Assembly (NCBI GenBank): GCA_023512835.1
Contig: CM042087.1
Coordinates: forward strand, 9,833,715 to 9,897,714
From: Taxillus chinensis
Lineage: Eukaryota > Streptophyta > Magnoliopsida > Santalales > Loranthaceae
Length of the DNA: 64,000 nucleotides
Reading direction: 5' to 3'
In this document: piece by piece, positions 39,387-50,660 of the stretch
Layout of the letters: each line of letters opens with the position of its first letter
Numbering within the stretch: position 1 is the first letter of the stretch
Translations under genes and position numbers: made by a program
Notes under the pieces: model-generated
What the model saw: the letters and a program-made list of their open reading frames with translations, nothing else
The model's database searches: none
What the model was told of the DNA's origin: nothing

Positions 39387-39919
39387 TGACGAACAGGTAT
39401 TTCGTGAGCGAAACCCAAGTGAGGGTTAAGCTACTGTCGTTTAAATCCCTTCTCAAAATATTAATTCCCTTAACTAATGCTAAATAGAATAGCGACAAGA
39501 ATGGGGTCGATCCCACAGAGATTACCAAGTTATCTAGCTTTAACTCAAATCACCAAATTAATCTTGCTTAAAACAATGTCTTGGCAAAAATGAATTCTTT
39601 TTATAACTAAAGATCTAATTTTTATTTGGTTTTCTGAATAAACAAAGAAAGCAAATTGATTTTACGATTAAAACATAAGGATTAAAGGTATCTAGGGTCA
39701 CAATTTCACCTCCGTATGTTATCTCTATTGGTTCATGGTATTAGGGTTGTCTGATTGAAAACATGCTAAACAGAAGCCAAGGACAACAAATGGTCATTGA
39801 GGTCCTTTTAAGAGTTGTATGCCAGAATGGTCATCTAAACACACAAACATGCAAAGCCAATAAATCATATTTGCAAAAGGATAATGATCACACCAATTAC
39901 AAATAAGTTATGAAACTCA
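39387..39919 (-). repeat. Truncated 3' LTR of the outer element
   Basis: The first ~530 bp match the U5/R side of the plus-strand LTR at 57,776-59,280 (CGAAACCCAAGTGAGGG, GGGGTCGATCCCAC). At 39,914-39,919 it jumps into the 3' non-coding region at a shared CTCA. About 1 kb of LTR, including U3 and TATA, and several hundred bases of adjacent internal DNA are missing. Confidence 0.85.
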
Positions 39920-40920
39920 GCCAATGTGGCTACCAAACTAAATAATTACTCATATGAACATCAAGCCAATGTGGCTTTTATTTTGATTCCCTCTTTTCTT
40001 TTCTTTTGGTTTTTTTTTAAGTAATAACCTTACAAGGTTGCATTTTATGCTCTCCCTCGATGGATTACTCACTCTTTTTTTTTTACTCACATAACACATA
40101 AATAAGGCTGATTTTTCTAATGCATACCCCTTGCCATTTTGCTACATAAGGAGAGACAAAAATTCATTGATGTCTCACATCCCATTTTCCAATTAAGTGA
40201 TGGCTTTTTCACATTCTATATCACAGCCTTTTATATTTACAACACAACAAACAAAAATTAGGATACATAGGACGTCAAAGTGACTTAAAGGTCTTGCACC
40301 CTAACTAAACACCAAACACTGAGCACTAATAAGTAATCACATGCTTACTTGACTCCTACCATTAAATAACCAATGTTGAATGCAAGAAGAGTAGCAATTA
40401 TTACCCATACCCTAAAATGGCACTCAAGGGCTAAAAAAAAGCTTTTCTCATGTTTTCTTTTTATTTTTGTCACTCAACTTTAAGGGTCACTAAAGTCTAT
40501 CTTAGCATGTTATGCTCAGCTAATATTCAAAACTCAGCTCAAAAACAAGGTGATATCATTCAAAAGATAAAGACATGATCAAACTAATTCAGAGCACATT
40601 TTAACTACTTTAACACCCTTATCACAACATGATACTAATGTGGCCCAAAAAGTAAAATTTGTAGGCCAAAATTGCATACTTAATATCCATGTCTCCACAA
40701 GCAAATCATTCCAGCAAACAACTCAAACAATCATGCAACTAAAAACAGTTTTTTTTTGTTTTTTTTAAATAAATGACTAACAAACTATCTAAGATAAAAT
40801 TATAAATAAAACATGCAATCACAACATAAAAGACAAGCAAGTGGCTCAAGTCACTCCCCATACACCACACTTAAAATATGCTATGTCCTCATGGCATAAA
40901 ATAGGGAGTAGGAAAAACAC
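39920..40920 (-). other. 3' non-coding region of the outer element
   Basis: It is homologous to 25,880-26,880 and 47,600-48,560. It keeps the pair of AGCCA-N3-TGGCT inverted repeats (about 39,919 and 39,967), AACCTT-AC-AAGGTT (about 40,026) and the AAGTGTGGTGTATGGGGAG motif (about 40,857-40,875, element strand). No open frame is supported. Confidence 0.7.
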
Positions 40921-43228
40921 TTACCTCTTAGTTGGCAAGCTGTAGTAGTAGATAACATTAGCCACCATTCGTCATGCACGAGTAACAAAATCATTTGAGG
41001 TTTCTCCGCGTATCTCCCGGCTTTCCCTCATTTGCAGAATAGCCATTATATAGTAGCAAACAAAAATCTCATAGCTGAATTGGTCAGGCTGCTGAGGGAT
41101 TTCCATTTCATTGAGGTGAATAAGAGGGAGCTTGTCCTGCAACAATCCTTTTTTTTTTCATTGCATCCTTGATTCATTTTATGAGCCCATGAACAAGCCG
41201 TCTCTTTCTTCTAGTGAACCCTTCGCCTTGGCTTGGATCATAAAGCACCGCATGCCCTGCGGTCAAATCCACACGCACCAAGACATAGTGATGATCAATG
41301 TGCACCGGGATCAGCACCTCGTGCATACCATGCCAAGGACGGTGCCATTCATTCTGACCATTTATACGCTGGCGCCACACACTTTCAGTCAAAGGTTGCT
41401 CATAAAGCTCGCACAGCATAATAGAGGTATACTGGGACAGTAGGTAATTATGAGGCTCAGTCTCCACAACAAAACGCATAGTCCTGCAAAATAAGTCCAC
41501 CTCATCTGAGTATAGATATTCGTCGCCTAAGATCCTCTGAAGGACAAACGAGGTGAAGAGGTCCATATCTCTTGCAAAGCGAGCCCTTAACACCTGAGAG
41601 TTAATGAAGTCTTCAAATGCTGCTTGACTCTCAGCAGATGATAAGGCTGGATCTATGGTCAAATGTATAGGCTCTCCGAGCAGGTCTTGAGGTGCAGCAG
41701 GCATGTATGTCCCCCATGAGACAGGAAGCACCATAGGCACAATAGCCTGAGAATAGTTAGGATCCATAAAGGGCTGAAAATGGGAATGACCCGCTTCGGC
41801 TCCGCCTCTTCTGGATAATATGCGTGCCCCGCTAAAGTTTCGGTTGTGGTGGGTCTTCCTGGGCATGGGAAGAGTCTTCATGAGCTGAAGGTAAGGCTTC
41901 TTCAGATATCTCCACTACGGGAGAGTGTTTGGATGCTTTCTTCTTGCTCAAGGCCTTCCAAATTTTTCCTAGGAGGCCCTTGACTTCTTTGTTGTCCTTC
42001 CTCGTAGCTTCCACCTCGCGGCGGGTTCCGGCATTTGCCTCCCTGAGTCGCTGTGTTTCTTGCCTCCAAGCTTCGGTAGATGCAGTAAGAGGAGCTTCTG
42101 GGGCCTCCCATGCTCTCGGAGATGCATGAGCAGCTACGTCTGGGGCCTCCCATGCTTTGGTTCTAGGTTGTGAAGTAGCTTGTTGGTTGCCAGAGATGAG
42201 GGCCATTAATTCTTCAAATTGGGCACTAGTGATGTGCCCATTAGTGACTGCCCAATTGATGACCTCCACTTCGCTCACCACCTGCCCACGAATGCCTTAA
42301 AAGAAATTGAAAATATCTTCTTTGTGTACATTGAACTGCATGTACATGGCAGTGAGTCTGTATAGAGTCTGTTTCCTTTGATTCACATGAGGATAGGTCT
42401 CCCTTGCAAAGTCAGTGGATCGCTCCACATGAACACTATGCACTTGGCCGGCGTGATGGAGGAGGAACATTGGTTGCCCAATGACCTCTAAGTACTGATC
42501 CCCCGAACCCCCTTCAAGATGCAATACTCTTAAAACCCAGGAGAAGGAAAAGTGATGCTATCCATGGAGGAAAATTGCAAAAGAAGCATGCTTTGAAATA
42601 TCAAACACAAAAATCGCCATTTATCTACTTTGATGGGTTTTTCTTCCACCATTTAAAAATGGTAGTGGCCCAATCCACATTTAGCATATGATCAATGCTA
42701 TACATCAACTCCAGGTGTGGCTTAGGCACACTATCTATCCCACTGGTTTGAATCAATAAGCATTTTCCTACCAGGTAGGCTAGGCATCAAAATCTTCCAA
42801 CAAAACCATTCTTGGTATACTGCCTTCGACTTTGAAATTTTCTAGCATAGTTGCATGCAGTACCAAATTCTCCTAGGCTTAGCTAAGGGAAGCTATCACT
42901 GGGTGCAAGGAGGTTAAAGCAATGTCTAATAATTTCAGGGGTAATTCTGACATAAACCCCTTGCACAACCCCTATCAGTTCATCCTCACTCACAGAGACA
43001 GATGCATAAAATTCTTGTAGGCAGTAGGAAATAGAAATACTGGGCAGATACTAACCTTTGTAATCCTAGATTTTGAATTTTAAGAGCCACCTCTCTAGCC
43101 TAGCCCAGCTCTGAAGCCTCCAAAGCCTGCATATCAAGAGCATGTCCCAAGAGTATCTCCTCCTCAGGTTGGCTATCAGCACTAGGTGAGTGCACCTCCT
43201 CCTGGCCAGTCCTCCTTGTGCGCACCAT
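40921..43228 (-). pseudogene. ORF3, C48 (Ulp1-type) peptidase-like protein, decayed
   Basis: This occupies the env position, downstream of pol. The likely start is the ATG at 43,228 (MVRTRRTG). A badly broken middle (42,530-43,100) includes a recognisable block beginning SVSEDELIGVVQGVY. An open frame follows from 42,524 with one in-frame TAA at 42,297-42,299, and continues to 41,832 with a basic coiled-coil-like segment. After a frameshift, 41,881-41,174 is open and ends with VHIDHHYVLVRVDL...VLYDP. Counted in that frame, His198 (codon at 41,290) and Asp215 (41,239) fit the His/Asp of C48 peptidases, with Tyr where Trp usually follows His. About 55 codons later comes IPQQ, then SYEIFVCYYIMAI, where family members have Cys-Gly: the nucleophile is Tyr here (41,071-41,073). 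The frame ends at 40,921. Membrane spans expected of an envelope protein are not seen. The family call rests on motif order only. Confidence 0.6.
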
Positions 43229-43800
43229 CTTTGGAATGAGAATAAAGAGCAAAAAGCAGAGAACTGAAGAGCAAGAGAGCAAAAGAGCAGAGTTTCACTA
43301 ATACTCAGATCTGGAGTGATTTTGGTGTGGAAGCCTTTGAAGATGGCCTCTCTTTATATAGCGTGCAGAAGGAAAGATGCTCTAATTAGCGTGATACACG
43401 TGCCCCTAAATTTTCAGAGTGTTCGACCAAAATAGCCCTTGCACGTGAATTGGTTGAATTGGCGTGCGAGTCGAATCGTCCCAAACTTTGGTGGTGGGTC
43501 CCCCTTGAGCTGGCAAGCAATAGTCCCTTCTGCACGTGAATTGTCTGAAGCTTCTAGGAGGTCTAAAATCGGTAGTTTGCATTTTTGAGCCTCCATATGA
43601 CAGCTAGCAATTCACTTGCAAGAGTAAACGTGATTCACATGGTCTTCATCTACCATTCCAGAAAGTTACAGCTCAAAAGGAGGTGCACGTGAATTGGGCA
43701 ATTCACGTGCAAATTCACGTTCAGGCCCAAACTGGCCCAAATTTCTCCACTTAGTTGCTTGTGCATTATGGACCATCTTTAAGTCTTGCACGTGAATTTA
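43229..43800 (-). promoter_or_regulatory. Putative internal promoter of ORF3
   Basis: On the element strand a TATA box, CTATATAAAGA, lies at 43,361-43,351, about 125 bases before the ORF3 ATG. A CT-rich leader rich in GCTCTT lies between them, as in many plant 5' UTRs. Upstream, within about 400 bp, at least five CACGTG boxes occur (near 43,398, 43,441, 43,533, 43,684-43,712 and 43,790), mostly as GCACGTGAATT. The same boxes occur upstream of the LTR TATA box. The arrangement is preserved at 48,650-49,160. Transcription from here is inferred, not shown. Confidence 0.55.
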
Positions 43801-43936
43801 TTGAATAGCTTGCAAACAAATTTATTGAATAAGATAAATAAAAGAAAATAACATAAAATAAAACATAGCAATAAACATTGGGTTGCCTCCCAACCAGCGG
43901 TTTATTTAAAGTCTGTAGCTAGACTTTCAGTTATGA

Positions 43937-45530
43937 TCATGCAATGGTGAAAGAGAGGGAATCAACTATCTGCCCTCGAGTTGAATCAAAGTATGGTTTC
44001 AGTCTGTTGCCATTCACCCAAAATTTCTTGCCATCTACAGCTTGGAGCTCAAAGCTCCCATATGTCTTCTTATCAACTATCACAAAAGGTCCCATCCACT
44101 TGGACCTTAATTTTCCAGGAAATAACCTCAATCTTGTGTTAAATAGAAGAACTTTCTGCCCTAAGGTAAAAGGTTCATTGTTCAGTTGCCTATCGTGCCA
44201 TTTCTTAGTTCTTTCTTTGTAAAATTTAGCACTATTATAGGCATCCAGCCTAAGCTCATCTAACTCAATTAATTGAGTCATCCAAAGCTCCTTGGTCTCT
44301 TGTGGGTTAAAATTTAACTTCTTCAAGGCCCAATGAGCCTTGTGTTCTAGTTCCATAGGCAGGTGACATGCCTTACCATATAGAATACGATAAGGTGACA
44401 TCCCAATGGGAGTTTTGTAAGCTGTCCTATATTCCCATAAGGCTTCATCAAGCCTTTGAGACCAATCTTTCCTATTGGCTCCAACAGTTTTCTCTAAAAT
44501 GGCCTTAATCTCTCTGTTTGACACTTCTGCTTGTCCATTAGCTTGCAGGTGGTAGGCTAAAGACTTCCTATGAGTGACACCATACTTGTTCAATAATTTG
44601 TCAAACAATTTGTTGCAGAAATGACTACCCTCATCACTGATTATAGCCCTTGGTGTCCCAAAACGGCTAAAGATGTTCCTAGTAAGGAAGTGAGTCACAA
44701 CCCTAGCATCATTCACTCTAGTGGGAATAGCTTCTACCCACTTAGACACATAATCCACAGCAAGCAAAATGTATGAATACCCATCAGAATTGGGGAATGG
44801 CCCCATGAAATCAATGCCCCAAATGTCAAAAATTTCAACTGGAAGGATTCCAGTTAAGGGCATCTCATTTTTCCTAGACAGACCACCTACCCTTTGACAT
44901 CTATCACACTTTTTGATGTGGACATAGGTGTCTTTCACCATGTGAGGCCAATAAAAGCCACACTGCATGATTTTAGCCACAGTTCTTTGCACCCCAAAGT
45001 GGCCCCCATAATGTGATGCATGACAATGATGTATTATGTCATCTACCTCCTCCTCAAGGACACACTTTCTAATGATTTGGTCAGGACACCTCCTATAGAG
45101 AATAGGGTCTTCCCAAATGAATTTCTTAGCATCCACTAACAATTTCTTTCTCTGGTGGTAGTCTAACTTCTTGGGTATGAACCCAGTGGCTAAATAATTT
45201 GCTATGTCAGCAAACCAAGGGAGATGATGCACCTCAAACAACTTCTCATCAGGAAAGTCATCTACAATGGGTAGAGACTTAGGTGCATTCTCCACACGGG
45301 AGAGGTGATCAGCCACAGAATTTAGGGCTCCCTTTGTGTCTCTAATTTCAAGGTCAAATTCCTGTAAGAGGAGAACCCACCTAATCAAGCATGGCTTAGC
45401 TTCTTTTTTAGCAAACAAATATTTCAATGCATTATGATCAGTATAAACAATGACTTTAGACCCAAAAAGGTAGGGTCTAAACTTGTTGCAGCCATAAACT
45501 ACGGCTAGCAACTCTTTCTCAGTGGTGGTT
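43937..45530 (-). pseudogene. pol: RNase H C-terminus and integrase of the outer element (open frame, 5' truncated)
   Basis: An unbroken frame of about 531 codons. Counting from the first pol residue after the nested LTR: residues 1-81 are the RNase H end ([23 protein letters not shown], then ADHLSRVE). The HHCC zinc finger has His168/His171 or nearby His and Cys209/Cys212. The integrase core has Asp241, Asp300 and Glu336, giving D58D35E. The C-terminus is short, ends SFTIA and has no chromodomain, as in Athila/Tat. Integrase joins cDNA to the target, and RNase H removes the RNA strand. The start of the polyprotein was separated by the element inserted at 45,531, whose LTR supplies the first ~20 codons of the open frame now. 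The stop (TGA, 43,937-43,939) lies 30-60 bp before the conserved GGGAGGCAACCC block. Confidence 0.93.
45526..45530. repeat. Target-site duplication TGGTT, left copy
   Basis: TGGTT directly precedes the LTR edge TGACAGAC at 45,531 and is repeated at 56,530-56,534 after the other edge (GTTATCA). Removing the element and one copy restores continuity of the outer RNase H sequence. Confidence 0.93.
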
Positions 45531-47042
45531 TGACAGACAAGATTTTTAGCCTCTCTAAAAGAGCTAGCTAACGTCGTTAAATCTCTCTTCAAAATAATAA
45601 ATTCCCTAAGTTTGCACTAAAAGAATAGCAGCAAGAAAGGGGTCGAACCCACAGGGATTAGCCTAGTTCTCTAGTTCTCAAATCAAATCACCCAATTACT
45701 CTTGTTCTATAAAATGTCTTGGCACAAAAAGTTTTCATTTTTAAACTAAAGATCTAATTTTTATGTGGTTTTCTGAATAAACAAAGAAAGTAAACTGATT
45801 TTAGGATTAAGAATCAAGGATTAAAAGCATCTAGGGTCACAATTTCACCTCCCTATGTTATCTCTACTGGTTCATGGTATTAGGGTTGTCTGATTGAAAA
45901 CATGCTAAACACAAGCCAAGGACAACAAATGGTCATTGAGGTCCTTTTAAGAGTTGTATGCCGAATGGTCATCTAAACACACAAACATGCAAAGCCAATA
46001 AATCATACTTGCAAAAGGATAATGATCACACCAATTACAAATAAGTTATGAATCTCAATCCACCCCAGACTAGGGCTAAGAATACCAAGGTGTACATCCA
46101 AAGATAGAATTAAGAAACGATTCATAAAACATGCAAAACTCAATCATCCAAACCCAAATATTCATAAACACAGCAAAGCAACAAGGGGGCTACATTGCTC
46201 CCCTAGATTAAAAGACTACTCACGCATGATTACAAGCAAAACCATAGCAGAAAAGCTAAACATCTTCTTCTTGATCACGCGCACAGCAAAGCTTCAAATC
46301 CAGGCTCCAAAATCCGCGACGGCTGCTGCGACGGCTGCTCTCCTAGGTCAAGGAGCACCTCCAAGTCGTGGAGCCTCTCTCTCTCTCTAAAACGTGTAGG
46401 GGGGTTAGGCATGGCTAGCAGAGGGCGTGGATGCTGTATTTATAGAGGTTGGATGGGCCTTGAGGTGTGTAACCTAGCCCATCTATCAAAACGACGTAGT
46501 TTTGATAAGTAACACTCGAAACATTAAAAACTCTATCTTCCATCCACAATTTGGACTTGGGCCTTCAGGAACAAATGATCAGCATGGAAAAACGATTGGA
46601 TCGGTCCAAAAAATATCTCTGCACGCCAATTTGCACGTGATATGGTGAAATCACGTGCACCTCCAAATCAGCTCAAACTTCTCCCCAAGCTTCCTTGCAT
46701 CCTGTAGAGGCCTGAGAGGCAAAAATATGCTTGCACGTGATATGGGTGAATTCACGTGCAACTCCAAATTAGCTCCAAATGCTCTGAAATTTCTCTGGTA
46801 GGTAGAGGACATCATTCCAAGCAACTTTTCTTCTTGCACGCCAATTGTTTGAGGTCATCTACTATGTCAAAAAGTGAGGTCCAAAATCTGCCAAAACAGC
46901 CTTAAAAACGCATGTATTTGCAACTAGCATCTTCCTAGGGGTTAGAGCAAATCTATATGATATATGAGGCAATAAGGCTCTAATCATGCTCTTAAACATC
47001 CTAAATAAACACTAGAATAATGGCATAAAATGCACGTTATCA
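45531..47042 (-). repeat. 3' LTR of the inner element
   Basis: 1,512 bp, TGACAG...TTATCA on the plus strand. The TATA motif (GTATTTATAGAGG near 46,437), CT run (46,375-46,388), TATCAAAAC/GTTTTGATA palindrome (46,484-46,507) and CACGTG boxes are all present. Compared with the other LTR it has PuPy changes near 46,113 and 46,433 and several one-base indels. Confidence 0.95.
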
Positions 47043-48560
47043 AATACACCACACTTGAACCATTGCTTGTCCTCAAGCAAAAACATACAAGCATGCAAAA
47101 ATAAAATAAACACGCGATCAAACGGAAGAAAAATGAAATAACAATCAAGGAGAATCATGGTTTCCTAAGCATGCAACTCTATCATGATGAAATGGGAATT
47201 TAAGCATCAAAATGAGTCATAGCTTAGTTCATTCATGTCCATATCCCTAGTCCAACAACCATGCAATATCTCCACTTAAATTTCAGATATGAGCAAGCAT
47301 TCCATGATAAAATAGCACCTAGTTTCCCTTTAAGTTCTTACCAAGGATAAGCAGCCTCACTCAAATATAATAATTCTCAAGCCCAATACCTATCAATGAA
47401 CAATGGATGGAAAACTCTATCTCTACACTCGCCATCGCCTATTCATTAAGTACTTGCCAAGCAATCATGAGAGTTCCATATTGTGCTCATCAAAGAAAAC
47501 ACACTCACTATTCTACTTTATTTGAACTCACACGCTATTCTAATAACTGAATAAACAAAACATGAGCCAGAGAATTGAGCTCAACACTCTCAAAACAAAA
47601 CACAAATCAGCCAATGTGGCTTCACAAATCTAAACAATCACACATAAACATCAAGCCATTGTGGCTTTTATTCTCGAATCTTTTTTTTCTTTTTCTTTTT
47701 TTTATAATAACCTTACAAGGTTGCATTTTATGCTCTCCCTTGATGGATTATTCACTCTTTTTTTTTTTACTCACATAACACATAAATAAGACTGATTTTT
47801 TTTTAATGCAAACTCCTTGCCATTTTGCTACATAAGGAGAGACAGAAATTCATTGATGTCTCACATCCCATTTCCCAATTAAGTGATGGCTTTTTTCACA
47901 TTTTATATCCATGACCTTTTCTAATAATATCACAAAATAAAGAAAAGAATGCAAAGACAATCCACAATGACTTAGAGGTCTTGCATCCTAACTCCACACA
48001 CCAAACACTGAGCACTAATAAGTAATCACATGCTTACTTGACTCCTACCATTAAATAACCAATGTTGAATGCAAGATGAGTAGCAAATCAAACTATTACC
48101 CATAAACCATAAATGTCACTCAAGGGCTAAAAAAGAAGTCCGTTCTCATTTTTCATTTCTTTTTCACTCAACTTTAAGGGTTACTTAGGTCTATCATAGC
48201 ATTTCATGCTCAGCTAATATTCAAAACTCAGCTCCAAAAACATGGTGATATCATTCAAAAGATAAAGACATGATTAAACCAATTCAGAGCACATTTTAAC
48301 TACTTTAACACCCTTATCACAACATGATACTAATGTGGCATAAAAATTAAATTTTAAGCCAAAATTGCATACTTAATATCCATGTCTCTACAAGCAAATC
48401 ATTCAAGCAAACAACTCAAACAATCATGCAACTAAAAACAAGTTTTTTTTAAATAAAACATGCAATCACAACATAAAAGACAAGCAAGTGGCTCAAGTCA
48501 CTCCCATACACCACACTTAAAATATGCTATGTCCTCATGGCATAAAATAAGGGAGTAGGA
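47043..48560 (-). other. 3' non-coding region of the inner element
   Basis: It is nearly identical in order to 25,314-26,880 of the short element, including AGCCA-N3-TGGCT pairs (about 47,609 and 47,655), AACCTT-AC-AAGGTT (about 47,708) and the probable primer motif AAGTGTGGTGTATT next to the LTR. It contains no supported gene. Confidence 0.75.
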
Positions 48561-49438
48561 AAATACTTACCCCTGGTTTGGCAAACCGTAATAGTAGATG
48601 ACATTGGCCACCATTCGTCGCACTGAGCCACAAAGTCGACGACGTCTGCTTCTCTAATACTCGGATCTGGAGTGATTTTGGTGTGGAAGCCTTTGAAGAT
48701 GGCCTCCCTTTATATAGCGTGCGAAGGAAAGAGGCTCCAATTGGCGTGATACACGTGCCCCTAACTTTTCGTAGTGTTCGACCAAAATACCCTCTCGCAC
48801 GTGAATTGGCTGAATTGGCGTGCAGGTCGAATCGTCCCAAACTTTGGTGGTAGGTCCCCACCGAGCTGGCAAGCAATACTTCCTTCCGCACGTGAATTGT
48901 AGGAAGCTTCTAAGAGGGCTAAAATCGGTATTTTGCACTTTTGGGCCTCCATATGACAACTATCAATTCGCGTGCAAGAGTAAACGTGATTCACATGGTC
49001 TTCATCTACCATTCCAGAAAGTCACGGCTCAAAACAAGGTGCACGTGAATTGGGCAATTCACGTTCAAATTCACGTTCAGGCCCAAACTGGCCCAAATTT
49101 CTCCACCGAGTTGCTTATGCATTATGGATCATCTTTAAGTCTTGCACGTGAATTGTTTGAGCCCATCTTCAAGCACTTTTGGGCTTCACTTGCTCTTTGC
49201 TCCTTGACTTTGACTTTAAAAATAATTCCACAAGTTCAGGACCCAAAAATTTGCTCATCCCGCACATGGTTAGCTAAGAAAGGAACAAAGTCTCCTGCAC
49301 AATGGTTAGCTTGCAAACAAATTTATTGAAGAAAACAAATAAGAGAAAATAACATAAAATAAAACACGGTAATAAACATTGGGTTGCCTCCCAACCAGCG
49401 CTTTATTTAAAGTCTCGTAGCTAGACTTTCGGTGATGA
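48561..49438 (-). promoter_or_regulatory. Post-pol spacer with orphan promoter and ORF3 remnant
   Basis: The region is homologous to 43,229-43,900. A TATA box (CTATATAAAG, element strand, 48,717-48,708) and CACGTG boxes near 48,752, 48,799, 48,889, 49,040 and 49,144 are kept. Some 60 bases after the TATA the sequence jumps (near 48,645) straight to the last codons of ORF3 (CGACGAATGGTGGCCAA, 48,600-48,620). The start codon and almost all of ORF3 are deleted. A GTAAGTA donor-like site follows near 48,566. At 49,245-49,325 an extra block (GCAAGCTAACCATTGTGCAGG on the element strand) is shared only with the short element. Confidence 0.6.
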
Positions 49439-50660
49439 TCATGCAATGGTGAAAGAGAGGGAATCAACTATCTCCCTCCGAGTTGAATCAAAGTAAGGTT
49501 TCACCTATTGCCATTCACCCAAAATTTCTTGCCATCTGACTTGGAGCTCAAAGCTCCCATATGGCTTCTTATCAACTATCACAAAAGGTCCCATCCACTT
49601 GGACCTTAATTTGCCAGAAATAACCTCAACCTTGTGTTAAATAGAAGAACTTTCTGTCCTAAGGTTAAAGGTTCATTGTTGAGTTGCCTATCATGCCATT
49701 TCTTAGTTCTTTCTTTGTAAAATTTAGCACTATCATAGGCATCCAACCTAAGCTCATCTAACTCAATTAATTGAGTCATCCTAAGTTCCTTGATCTCTTG
49801 TGGGTTGAAATTTAACTTCTTCAAGGCCCAATGAGCCTTGTGTTCTAGTTCCACAGGCAAGTGACATGCCTTACCATATAGAATACGGTAAGGTGACATC
49901 CCAATGGGAGTCTTGTAAGCTGTCCTATATGCCCATAAGGCTTCATCAAGCCTTTGAGACCAATCTTTCCTATTGGCTCCAACAGTTTTCTCTAAAATGG
50001 CCTTAATCTCCCCGTTGGACACTTCGCTTGTCCATTAGCTTGTGGGTGGTAAGCTAAAGACTTCCTATGAGTGACACCATACTTGTTCAATAATTTATTA
50101 AACAATTTGTTGCAGAAATGACTACCCTCATCACTGATTATAGCCCTTGGTGTCCCAAAACGGCTAAAGATGTTCCTAGTAAGGAAGTGAGTCACAACCC
50201 TAGCATCATTCACTCTAGTAGGAATAGCTTCTACCCACTTAGACACATAATCCACAGCAAGCAAAATGTATGAATACCCATCGAATTGGGGAAGGGCCCC
50301 ATGAAGTCAATGCCCCAAATGTCAAAAATTTCAACCGGAAGAATTCCGGTTAATGGCATCTCATTTTTCCTAGATAGACCACCTACCCTTTGACATCTAT
50401 CACACTTTTTGATGTAGTCATAGGTGTCTTTCACCATGTGAGGCCAATAAAAGCCACACCGCATGATCTTAGCCACGTTCTTTGCACCCCAAAGTGGCCC
50501 CCATAATGTGATGCATGACAATGATGTATTATGTCATCTACTTCTTCCTCAAGGACACACTTTCTAACGATTTGGTCTGGACACCTCCTATAAAGAATTG
50601 GGTCTTCCCAAATGTATTTCCTAGCATCCACTACCAATTTCTTTCTCTGGTGGTAGTCTA
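49439..50660 (-). pseudogene. pol: Integrase of the inner element, frameshifted
   Basis: It aligns throughout to the intact integrase at 43,937-45,290. The zinc finger (CHASHYGGH, then KKCDRCQR), the core Asp in [10 protein letters not shown], the second Asp in IISDEGSHF and the Glu region are recognisable, but in at least four frames. Breaks fall near 50,480 (after the zinc-finger histidines), 50,280 (core), 50,025 (just after the Gln-Ala of the Glu motif) and 49,612 (C-terminal domain). Each is a one- or two-base indel against the intact copy. No chromodomain is seen. Confidence 0.9.

Noticed and set aside
43229..43282. Hydrophobic N-terminus (LCFLLFILI) before the ORF3 ATG as a signal peptide
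   Set aside because: The open frame there starts with TTG, not ATG. It is the CT-rich leader translated, so it does not support an envelope protein.
43944..44222. Plus-strand frames inside pol and ORF3 (also 41,132-41,443, 51,382-51,795, 57,048-57,275)
   Set aside because: They are antisense shadows of conserved pol or ORF3 sequence, without independent support.
48535..49329. Open frames on both strands (up to 169 codons) in the inner element's spacer as genes
   Set aside because: The same region in the outer element is non-coding with different frames open. The content is promoter-like repeats of GCACGTGAATT.
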